Shown here one piece after another: positions 57,486 to 64,000 of a stretch of 64,000 nucleotides of DNA. Every line of letters starts with the position of its first letter. Position 1 is the stretch's first letter. This DNA is from Bradyrhizobium sp. ISRA464 (GTDB lineage Bacteria > Pseudomonadota > Alphaproteobacteria > Rhizobiales > Xanthobacteraceae). Below the pieces are notes generated by a model that was given only the letters and a program-made list of their open reading frames with translations, was not told the origin of the DNA and searched no databases. A program made the position numbers and the translations under genes. The stretch covers positions 2,046,001-2,110,000 of the forward strand of contig NZ_CP094526.1 in the NCBI RefSeq assembly GCF_029910095.1. Direction: 5' to 3'.

Positions 57486-58865
57486 TTACGCGCGCATCCG
57501 TGGCAGGCCCGGCTTGTCGCCGCCGATCGCGGCGCGGCGGTCGGCGACGGCGTGTTGAAACTGTTCGAGCGTCAGCCCGATCACCGAAAGGTCGCCTTCC
57601 TCGATCGCGCCGTCGTCGTAGCAGTCGAGCGCTTCACGCAGCAGGGCATCGGCCGTGGCCTGCATCGTCGCGAGGTCTTCCGCCGTTTCGGCGCCGCGGA
57701 CCTTCGCGATCAGCTCAAGCAGGTTGTCGCGATGGGTGATGTACTGCTCGCGTTCGTTGCGCTTGACGTAGTGGCGCAGCCAGGCGCCGGCCGACCCGAG
57801 GCCGGAGAGCAGGAGGATCGCGCCCCAGATGTAGTCCGAATACTTCTCGAGGAAGGTGCGCTCGGTGCCGTCGATATAGGCGGCGGCGCCCAGATGCGCC
57901 GGCAGCGCCGCATCCTTGTCGGTGTCGGGCTTCTCGATCTTGGCGGCGGCCGGCACGTCGCGGGCGACCTGGAAGCGCAGGGTGAAGAGCTGGCGGACCA
58001 GCGCGCCGACGGTGGCTTCATGCAACTTGTGTTGCGCGACGATCAGATGGTTGACCGCAACTGTCTCGACCTTGTCCGCGGGCCGCGCCGGCGACGACGA
58101 GAAGATGCTGCCGGCGATCTCCTCGGACTCGTAGAGCGGATGTTTCTGCGCGATCGCCTCCGAGACCTCGATCGGCAGGAATTTCGGTTCGCCGCGCGCG
58201 GCCGCCGTTGCCGCGATCGCGTCTGCCGTCACCTTGCTGGCGAGCGGGCCGACGGTCATGTAAGCATCGAGCGAGGCGTCGTGCGCAAGCTCGGAAATCC
58301 GGGTGATAGGGAACTGGCTGACCGTGACCTTGTCGGGGTTGACGCCGGATTCGGTCAGGATCACGCGGAGCAGCGTGACATTGGCCTGGGTGCTGCCGAC
58401 CACGCCGATCTTGTGGCCGGCAAGGTCGTCGATGCTCTTGATCTTCGCCGACCGCTTGCCGCCCTTCGTGCCTGACGGCGCCCACAGCACGACGAGATTC
58501 TTGCGCAGGATCGCAACCGACTCGGCGGCCGTCGGCAGGTTGAGGTCGCCGCGCGCCACAGCGAGGTCGACCTTGTTCGCGGCGAACTGAGCGATGCTGT
58601 CGGAAGCGCCCTGCGTCGTGACCGGCTTCAGCCGCACCGCGCTGCCGTCCTGCGCAAAGGTCTGCGCGAATGACTGGATCAGCTTCACGTCTTCGCTGCC
58701 GGGCGGCCCGACCGCGATCAGCAACGTCACCGGACGCAAGGCGTAATAGAGCGCGCCGGCGGCGAGGCCGAACACGAAGATGCCGGTCGCGAGGATCAGC
58801 AGCGACGAGTTTCTTCGCCTGACCCTGCGGCGCGCCGCGCCGAGATTTCCGCTCTGCTCTGACAT
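57486..58865 (-). CDS. membrane-anchored TAXI-family solute-binding protein
   Basis: A 459-residue protein, longer than the usual ~320-residue TAXI binding protein. TM1 (LLILATGIFVFGLAAGALYY) precedes a TAXI domain (about 45-320) with VDLAVARGDLNLPT, VGSTQANVTLLRVILTESGV and EVSEAIAQKHPLYES. A second TM (YIWGAILLLSGLGSAGAWL, about 345-363) leads to an extra ~95-residue cytoplasmic, acidic helical domain. No DctQ/DctM TRAP permease is nearby. This TM-domain-TM-tail layout suggests a receptor or accessory protein rather than a free transport binding protein. Confidence 0.85.
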   Translation of the reverse strand: MSEQSGNLGAARRRVRRRNSSLLILATGIFVFGLAAGALYYALRPVTLLIAVGPPGSEDVKLIQSFAQTFAQDGSAVRLKPVTTQGASDSIAQFAANKVDLAVARGDLNLPTAAESVAILRKNLVVLWAPSGTKGGKRSAKIKSIDDLAGHKIGVVGSTQANVTLLRVILTESGVNPDKVTVSQFPITRISELAHDASLDAYMTVGPLASKVTADAIAATAAARGEPKFLPIEVSEAIAQKHPLYESEEIAGSIFSSSPARPADKVETVAVNHLIVAQHKLHEATVGALVRQLFTLRFQVARDVPAAAKIEKPDTDKDAALPAHLGAAAYIDGTERTFLEKYSDYIWGAILLLSGLGSAGAWLRHYVKRNEREQYITHRDNLLELIAKVRGAETAEDLATMQATADALLREALDCYDDGAIEEGDLSVIGLTLEQFQHAVADRRAAIGGDKPGLPRMRA

Positions 58866-58925
58866 CTTACTGTCACGTTACACGAAAACCGGCGCCGTGC
58901 GGTTGAAAAAGAACCTTACATTTCG

Positions 58926-58935
58926 ATGACGTCAT
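58926..58935. promoter_or_regulatory. perfect palindrome in a divergent promoter gap
   Basis: ATGACGTCAT is a 10-base perfect palindrome in the 137-base gap between the TAXI gene (leftward) and the GT4 gene (rightward). It could be an operator or one of many chance palindromes. Confidence 0.3.
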
Positions 58936-59002
58936 ACGTTTGAAACATCAATGTCAGAACGTCGTGCGAGCAGAATCAAGTTAACGATCTGGATCTCTTG
59001 CT

Positions 59003-60058
59003 ATGCGCATACTCGTGGCGACCGATGCCTGGCATCCGCAAGTCAACGGCGTTGTCCGGACGCTGACCTCGCTGGCCCGCAGCGCGGCTGGGCTCGGCGC
59101 CGAGATCAGCTTCCTGACCCCCGACGGCTTTCGGTCGGTCGGCGTGCCGACCTATCCCGGCCTGCGCGTGGCGCTGCCGAACCGCCGCGAGATCGCGCGC
59201 CGGATCGAGGAGGCTGCGCCCGAGGCGATTCACATCGCAACCGAAGGGCCGATCGGCTGGGCGGTGCGCGGCTATTGCCGCCGCAACAAGCTCGCCTTCA
59301 CGACATCGTACACGACGCGCTTCCCGGAATATGTGTCGGTGCGCACCGGGATTCCCGACAGCGTCGGCTACGCCGTGCTGCGCCACTTCCACGCCGCGGC
59401 ATCGATGACGATGGTCGCGACCGACTCGTTGCGGCAGGAGCTCACCGAACGCGGCTTCCGCAAGCTCGGCTTCTGGACCCGCGGTGTCGACACCAAGCTG
59501 TTCAATCCGGACCAGCCGGCCAGGCTCGAACTGCCGCGGCCGATCTTCATGACCATGGGCCGCGTCGCCGTGGAGAAGAACCTCGACGCCTTCCTCTCGC
59601 TCGACCTGCCCGGCACCAAGGTCGTGGTCGGCGACGGCCCGCAGAAGGCGGCGCTGGAACTGAAATATCCCGACGCGGTTTTCCTCGGCGAGAAGAAGGG
59701 CCAGGACCTGACCTCGCATCTCGCCGCCGCCGATGTTTTCGTGTTTCCGAGCCTCACCGACACGTTCGGTGTGGTGCAGCTGGAGGCGCTGGCCTGCGGC
59801 ACGCCGGTGGCGGCGTTCCCGGTCACCGGCCCGAAGGATGTCATCGCCGATCATCCGATCGGGGCGATCGACAACGACCTGCGCAGCGCCTGCCTGCGGG
59901 CGCTGACCATGTCGCGCGAGACCTGTCGCAACTTCGCGCTGGAGCGCTCCTGGGAAAACAGTGCGCGTCAGTTCATCGGCAATCTGGCCACGCTGCAGCC
60001 GAGCCGCGCGCCGCGGCCCGCCCGCCGCGTCGCCGGCCGGACCGCGGTTCCGAATTAA
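59003..60058 (+). CDS. GT4-family glycosyltransferase
   Basis: A 351-residue GT-B enzyme. The N-terminal half begins MRILVATDAWHPQVNGVVRT with a typical first-domain glycine motif; the C-terminal GT4 signature is FVFPSLTDTFGVVQLEALAC with GTPVAAF, and IFMTMGRVAVEKNLDAFLSL fits a nucleotide-sugar site (Glu of the EX7E group at DTFGVVQLEALA). It lies next to pmtA and a lipid-type cluster; rhizobial relatives include glycolipid glycosyltransferases. Sugar and acceptor are not known. Confidence 0.85.
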   Translation: MRILVATDAWHPQVNGVVRTLTSLARSAAGLGAEISFLTPDGFRSVGVPTYPGLRVALPNRREIARRIEEAAPEAIHIATEGPIGWAVRGYCRRNKLAFTTSYTTRFPEYVSVRTGIPDSVGYAVLRHFHAAASMTMVATDSLRQELTERGFRKLGFWTRGVDTKLFNPDQPARLELPRPIFMTMGRVAVEKNLDAFLSLDLPGTKVVVGDGPQKAALELKYPDAVFLGEKKGQDLTSHLAAADVFVFPSLTDTFGVVQLEALACGTPVAAFPVTGPKDVIADHPIGAIDNDLRSACLRALTMSRETCRNFALERSWENSARQFIGNLATLQPSRAPRPARRVAGRTAVPN

Positions 60059-60091
60059 CAGCTCAATCGAACGAGAGACGAGAGACTATCT

Positions 60092-60781
60092 ATGGCTGAT
60101 ATCATCAAGCTGGACGCCAACCGCACCCTGGACTTCGACCGCGAGATGGTCGAGCAGGCCTATGACCGCTGGGCGCCGATCTACGACCTCGTGTTCGGCG
60201 GCGTGTTCAGCAAGGGCCGGCAGGCCGCGATCCAGGCCACCAACAAGATCGGCGGCCGAGTGCTCGAGGTCGGCGTCGGCACCGGCATCTCGCTGCCGCT
60301 CTATGGTCAGAATGTGCGCATCTTCGGCACCGACATCTCGGAAGCGATGCTTGAAAAGGCCAAGAAGCGCGTCGCCGAGTATGGCCTGAAGAATGTCGAG
60401 GGGCTCGCGGTGATGGACGCCGAGAAGCTCGAATTCCCCGACAATTCGTTCGATGTGGTGATGGCGCAGTATGTGCTGTCTGCGGTGCCGAATCCGGAAG
60501 CCGCGCTCGACGAGTTCGCGCGCGTGGTGCGCCCGGGCGGCGAGTTGATCATCCTGACCCGCGTCAGCGCCGATGCCGGCGTGCGCCGCTTCATCGAGCA
60601 GACGCTGCAGCCGGTGGTGCGTCCGCTCGGCTTCCGCACCGCCGAGTTCGCCTGGTCGCGCTACACCAAGTGGCTGGCGGAGGCGCGCGGCATCGAACTC
60701 GCCGAGCGCCGCCTGATCCCGCCGCTCGGTCACTTCTCGCTGGTTCGCTTCCGCAAGGCGGACGTGGCCAATGCCGCCTAG
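60092..60781 (+). CDS. pmtA: phosphatidylethanolamine N-methyltransferase
   Basis: A 229-residue SAM methyltransferase converting phosphatidylethanolamine to phosphatidylcholine. Motif I is VLEVGVGTGISLPLYG (about residues 53-68), followed by the acidic IFGTDISEAMLEKAKKR and VVMAQYVLSAVPNPEAALDE. The N-terminal YDRWAPIYDLVFGGVFSKGR and length match Rhodobacter-type soluble PmtA. Phosphatidylcholine is needed for symbiosis in Bradyrhizobium; psd upstream in the pathway lies at the end of the window. Confidence 0.93.
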   Translation: MADIIKLDANRTLDFDREMVEQAYDRWAPIYDLVFGGVFSKGRQAAIQATNKIGGRVLEVGVGTGISLPLYGQNVRIFGTDISEAMLEKAKKRVAEYGLKNVEGLAVMDAEKLEFPDNSFDVVMAQYVLSAVPNPEAALDEFARVVRPGGELIILTRVSADAGVRRFIEQTLQPVVRPLGFRTAEFAWSRYTKWLAEARGIELAERRLIPPLGHFSLVRFRKADVANAA

Positions 60782-60957
60782 GGCTTTCGGCCGATCCTTA
60801 ATCCTTCGAGGCGTCTGGTTTGTCCGGGCGCCTCGCGACGAGGCCGCACCTGTTGCGTCAAGGCGTCGCTCCGCATTGTCATATGTCATTATGATGATGT
60901 CACATACGCTACATCGAATCCCTGTAAACCAAGTTCCGAAAGATGTTGGGGGAACCA

Positions 60958-61578
60958 ATGATCAAGAATTTCCTGCAAGAGCTGCGTACGCAGCGCTGGG
61001 ATGACCACCGCTACTATCATCACAGCCGGATCAACCAGAGCCTGCACTTCGTCAGCGCGCTGAGCTTTCTGTTTGCCTATGTGATGCTGTTCTTCGATCC
61101 CGTCGTGTCGGCGCTGGTCGGCTGGCTGGTCTCGATGACCTCGCGCCAGGCCGGTCACTTCTTTTTCGAGCCGAAGGGCTACGACCACGTCAACCAGGCG
61201 ACCCACGAGCACAAGGAAGACATCAAGGTCGGCTACAATCTGCAGCGCAAGGTCGTGCTGATGGCGATCTGGGCGGCTTCGCCGATGGTGCTGTACTTCG
61301 ATCCGACGCTGTTCGGCCTGTTCAAGCCGTGGGTCACGATGACCGACTTCGCCCGCCAGGTGGCCAAGATCTGGCTCGTGGTCGGCATCGGTGGTCTGCT
61401 GTTCCGCACCGTCCACCTGTTCTTCATCCGCGACGTCGAGACCGGCCTCGTCTGGATGACCAAGATCATCACCGACCCCTTCAACGACCTGAAGCTCTAT
61501 CACAAGGCGCCGCTGTTTCTCTTGAAGGGCGAACTGATCGATCCGGGTCTCGAGAAGCACGTCAAGCACGCTGCCTGA
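60958..61578 (+). CDS. Mpo1/DUF962-like membrane protein
   Basis: A 206-residue protein with three or four membrane helices. WDDHRYYHHSRINQSLHFVS and VSMTSRQAGHFFFEPKGYDH mirror the Mpo1/YGL010w (DUF962) pattern YxxHHxxxxNxxxH ... Q(F)xGHxxFE, whose yeast member is an iron-dependent dioxygenase shortening 2-hydroxy fatty acids. The charged loop HVNQATHEHKEDIKVGYNLQ adds more His residues. Assignment is by pattern only and is uncertain; a plain unknown membrane protein is the alternative. It follows pmtA with a 176-base gap. Confidence 0.65.
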   Translation: MIKNFLQELRTQRWDDHRYYHHSRINQSLHFVSALSFLFAYVMLFFDPVVSALVGWLVSMTSRQAGHFFFEPKGYDHVNQATHEHKEDIKVGYNLQRKVVLMAIWAASPMVLYFDPTLFGLFKPWVTMTDFARQVAKIWLVVGIGGLLFRTVHLFFIRDVETGLVWMTKIITDPFNDLKLYHKAPLFLLKGELIDPGLEKHVKHAA

Positions 61579-61611
61579 TCGTTGCTCCCCCAAACGTCTT
61601 TGAAACTGCGT

Positions 61612-61634
61612 CGTGCCCGGGCTTGTCCCGGGCA
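61612..61634. repeat. short inverted repeat
   Basis: GCCCGGGC and GCCCGGGC-like arms in TGCCCGGGCTTGTCCCGGGC can pair as CCCGGG-CTTGT-CCCGGG. This is a common dispersed rhizobial hairpin; it lies just before repeat copy 3. Confidence 0.55.
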
Positions 61635-61695
61635 TCTACGTCTCAGGGCTTCCGTGAACAGGCTAGGCCGAACTGCTCGCCACAACGGGACTGCG

Positions 61696-61827
61696 CTCCC
61701 TCTCCCGCTTGCGGGGGAGGGCTGGGGTGGGGGTGTCGCCGCTTGTGACACTCTTTGTGAGGAGAGAGCCCCCACCCGGATCGCATCTGACGATGCGATC
61801 CGGCCTCCCCCGCAAGCGGGCGAGGCC
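61696..61827. repeat. palindromic intergenic repeat, copy 3 of 3
   Basis: Same element as at 3475-3624 and 29063-29192: TCTCCCGCTTGCGGGGGAGG, AGAGAGCCCCCACCC, GGATCGCATC / GATGCGATCC and CCCCCGCAAGCGGG. It separates the convergent Mpo1-like and aminotransferase genes and may act as a terminator. Confidence 0.87.
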
Positions 61828-61860
61828 AAGGAAAGCGAAGGACTCGGAGGTGGTACGGCC

Positions 61861-63525
61861 TCAGCGCCCGAACTTCACGGCGACCATTTCCTTCAGGATC
61901 TGCCGCTTGATGTTCTTGTTGGTGAGGCCGGCCTTGTGCCACCACCAGCCGTCGCGCTTCATCTTCTCGCAGGCGGCGACGAGGCGGTCGGCGACCTCGG
62001 CGAAGTCGGCGTCGGTGTAGTTGAGGGTGAAGATCAGCCGGCCGGTGCCGACCCAGCTCAGCGCCAGTCCCTCGGCCCGCAGATAATATTGCAGCATCCA
62101 GTTATAGCGGGACGGCTCAGTGTAGTAGACGGTCCAGATCGACGAGATGTTGCCGACGCGAACCGGGAGGTTCTGCGCGGCGAGGCGGTCGTTCAGCGCC
62201 TTGGCGCGGCCGTTCCAGGTCTCCTCGAGCCCGTTGTAGATCGAGCGGAAGTTCGGGCTGGCGAGCCGGCTCAGGAACTCGTCCATCGCCGTCATCACAT
62301 AAGGGTGCGAGTTGAAGGTGCCGCGGGCAAAGCAGATGTCGGCCGGACGGTCGTCGCGGAAGCGCCGCATCAGGTCCTTGCGGCCGCAGACCACGCCGAT
62401 CGGAAGTCCGCCGGCGAGGCTCTTGCCGTAGGTCACCATGTCGGCCTTGACGCCGAAATATTCCTGGGCGCCGCCGGCGGCGAGACGGAAGCCGACGAAC
62501 ACCTCGTCGAAGATCAGCACGATGCCGCGCTCGGTGCAGACCTCGCGCAGCTGCTTCAGCCATTCGATGTAGCCGGCGCGGTCGTATTTGGAGGAGCGCG
62601 AAGAGTCGACCAGCGCGGAATCGCCGGGCGCGTTGGAGTTCGGATGCAGTGCCTGCAGCGGATTGACCAGCACGCAGGCGATGTCCTTGCGGGTTCGCAG
62701 CACGTGCAGCGTCTTCTCCGACATATCGGCGAGCGTGAAGGTCTCGTGCGGCGACACCGGGTTGCCGACGCCGGGCTGCACGTCGCCCCACCAGCCATGG
62801 TAGGCGCCGGCGAAACGGACCAGACGCGTTCGCTTGGTGTGGTAGCGCGCAAGCCGCACCGCCTGCATCACGGCTTCGGTGCCGGACATGTGGAACGAGA
62901 CCTCGTCGAGGCCGGAGATCTCGCAGAGGCGCTTGACGTTGTCGGCGATGATCGGGTGGTAGGGGCCGAGCACCGGACCCAGCGCATGGGCGCGTTTCTC
63001 GCCTTCCGCAATGCACTCCTTGTAGAAGTCGTTGCCGAAGATGTTGACGCCGTAGGAGCCGGTCAGGTCGTAGAACACATTGCCGTCGAGGTCGGTGACG
63101 GTGACGCCGCTCGAGGCCTGCATGAAGGCCGAGGTGTTGAGGTGCTCGCGCACCAGGCGGCTGTACTGGAACGGCACGCGGTAGGCTTCGGTGAACTGCA
63201 GGTCGGAGATGCGGCCCGACACCTCGGCGGTGAGCGCGCGGCCCTTGGGGTAGCGGTCCTGGTAGAGGCCGGCGAGGCGGAAGAAGCCGTCCTGGCGCTG
63301 TACCGCGATCTCAGACGGCGCGCCGTCGGAGCGGAAGAAATCGTCGATATCGAATTCGTATTTCGGGACCATGCGCGCGACCATCTTGGACATCTTGGAA
63401 TGTCCGGTCAGCGAGCGGTGCTTGGCGCGCGACAGCGCGATGCGGGCCTGAATTTTGGGGAAAGCTGCGGCGGCGCCGGCAAGCGCGGCGGCGGACAGCG
63501 AGAGAATCGGAAGGGATGAATCCAT
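61861..63525 (-). CDS. class-III PLP aminotransferase with hydrophobic N-terminal extension
   Basis: A 554-residue PLP enzyme of the glutamate-1-semialdehyde 2,1-aminomutase / omega-transaminase group. The PLP region has VSFHMSGTEAVMQAVRLAR, RFAGAYHGWWGDVQPG, GIVLIFDEVFVGFRLAAGG (acidic Asp) and the Schiff-base Lys in MVTYGKSLAGGLPIGVVC. The first ~110 residues are extra: a hydrophobic Ala/Leu stretch (LPILSLSAAALAGAAAAFP), a basic helix, then a Tyr/Phe-rich segment before QFTEAYRVPFQYSRLV. This suggests membrane association or a special acyl substrate. Its ATG overlaps the psd ATG on the other strand by two bases. Confidence 0.85.
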   Translation of the reverse strand: MDSSLPILSLSAAALAGAAAAFPKIQARIALSRAKHRSLTGHSKMSKMVARMVPKYEFDIDDFFRSDGAPSEIAVQRQDGFFRLAGLYQDRYPKGRALTAEVSGRISDLQFTEAYRVPFQYSRLVREHLNTSAFMQASSGVTVTDLDGNVFYDLTGSYGVNIFGNDFYKECIAEGEKRAHALGPVLGPYHPIIADNVKRLCEISGLDEVSFHMSGTEAVMQAVRLARYHTKRTRLVRFAGAYHGWWGDVQPGVGNPVSPHETFTLADMSEKTLHVLRTRKDIACVLVNPLQALHPNSNAPGDSALVDSSRSSKYDRAGYIEWLKQLREVCTERGIVLIFDEVFVGFRLAAGGAQEYFGVKADMVTYGKSLAGGLPIGVVCGRKDLMRRFRDDRPADICFARGTFNSHPYVMTAMDEFLSRLASPNFRSIYNGLEETWNGRAKALNDRLAAQNLPVRVGNISSIWTVYYTEPSRYNWMLQYYLRAEGLALSWVGTGRLIFTLNYTDADFAEVADRLVAACEKMKRDGWWWHKAGLTNKNIKRQILKEMVAVKFGR

Positions 63526-64000
63526 GACAGAAGCGCTAGCCTCCACACCTAACAGATTCATGACAGTGAAGGGGTTGATCTCGGCATTCACCCAGCAGGA
63601 GGACCTCAATTTCCTGCTAACGAACCGGATTCCGCGGGCCGCGCTGACCCGATTCATGGGCTGGTTCTCCAAGATCGAGAACCCGCTGGTGCGCGACGCC
63701 TCGATCGCCTGCTGGAAGCTGTTCTCCGATCTCGACCTGTCGGAGGCGAAGAAGACCGAGTTCAGGAGCCTGCACGACTGCTTCACCCGCGAGCTCAAGC
63801 CCGGTCTGCGCCCGGTCGTGGCGGATCCCGCCATCATCGCCAGCCCCTCGGACGCGATCATCGGCGCGCATGGCCGGATCGAGGACACCGAGCTGTTCCA
63901 GATCAAGGGCGCGCCTTACTCGCTGCTCGATCTGCTCGGCGATCCCGCGCTGGTCGAGCAGCACAAGAACGGCCGCTTCGTCACGCTGCGGCTGACGTCG
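63524..64000 (+). CDS. psd: phosphatidylserine decarboxylase, N-terminal part
   Basis: At least 159 residues of the proenzyme that makes phosphatidylethanolamine, the PmtA substrate. Recognised by WFSKIENPLVRDASIACWKL, then LHDCFTRELKPGLRPVVADP and IASPSDAIIGAHGRIEDTEL with QIKGAPYSLLDLL; the pyruvoyl-forming site lies beyond the window edge. ATG at 63524 (GGGA about 8 bases upstream) is chosen; ATG at 63560 is an alternative. Confidence 0.9.
   Translation, partial: MTEALASTPNRFMTVKGLISAFTQQEDLNFLLTNRIPRAALTRFMGWFSKIENPLVRDASIACWKLFSDLDLSEAKKTEFRSLHDCFTRELKPGLRPVVADPAIIASPSDAIIGAHGRIEDTELFQIKGAPYSLLDLLGDPALVEQHKNGRFVTLRLTS

Overview
The window is high-GC alphaproteobacterial chromosome, most likely Bradyrhizobium or a close Nitrobacteraceae relative. 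This is inferred from gene content (TIGR02301, DUF1236, DUF3096, DUF6894 and DUF2007 families, PmtA beside Psd, a TPP-riboswitch thiO-thiS-thiG-thiE-thiC operon) and from several rhizobial-type intergenic repeats. Most of it is ordinary core genome. Accessory insertions are a group II intron (11.4-13.3 kb), a low-GC single-gene insert (35.3-35.9 kb), an IS200-type element (46.2-46.8 kb) and a decayed glycan-related stretch (47.8-57.5 kb).

Layout. 0-7.5 kb: polyprenyl diphosphate synthase (runs off the left edge), a DUF2007 protein and a TrmN6-like methyltransferase, an S49 peptidase, both glycyl-tRNA synthetase subunits (glyQ-glyS) and a methyltransferase. 7.6-18.7 kb: a DUF1236 protein, ppdK with a histone-like N-terminal tail, the intron right behind the ppdK terminator, a SleB-type cell-wall hydrolase, an MFS carrier, AcuI, and small envelope or DUF6894 proteins. 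18.7-28.2 kb: a large DUF2339 membrane protein, a tyrosine phosphatase, a translationally coupled YgfZ-like/tag/HD-phosphohydrolase set, dihydroorotase, a HAD phosphatase, TIGR02301 and a Nudix protein. 28.3-35.3 kb: SRAP (YedK), RidA, a split YeeE/YedE transporter pair, a Mug-type glycosylase, a second Nudix protein and a Baeyer-Villiger-type monooxygenase.

36-45.6 kb: the thiamin operon, read leftward from a clear promoter through a TPP riboswitch that ends at the thiO start; then a lipoprotein transglycosylase, an EnvZ/OmpR-type two-component system and two PRC-barrel proteins. 46-57.5 kb: the IS200 element, a DUF5658 protein, a multiply frameshifted acyltransferase, a frameshifted GH38 alpha-mannosidase, a branched-chain amino acid-type binding protein, DUF4403, an L,D-transpeptidase, and a second acyltransferase broken by an internal deletion. 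57.5-64 kb: a membrane-anchored TAXI protein, then a lipid-oriented group: GT4 glycosyltransferase, PmtA, an Mpo1/DUF962-like membrane protein, a class-III aminotransferase with an unusual hydrophobic N-terminal extension, and psd, which runs off the right edge.

The most interesting unexplained signals are that lipid group, a winged-helix/HEPN-like protein that seems to lack the CBS domains expected between its halves, the terminator-associated intron, a structured noncoding stretch at 29.2-29.7 kb, and an atypical segment inside glyS. All family assignments come from reading translated sequence and motifs; no database search was run.
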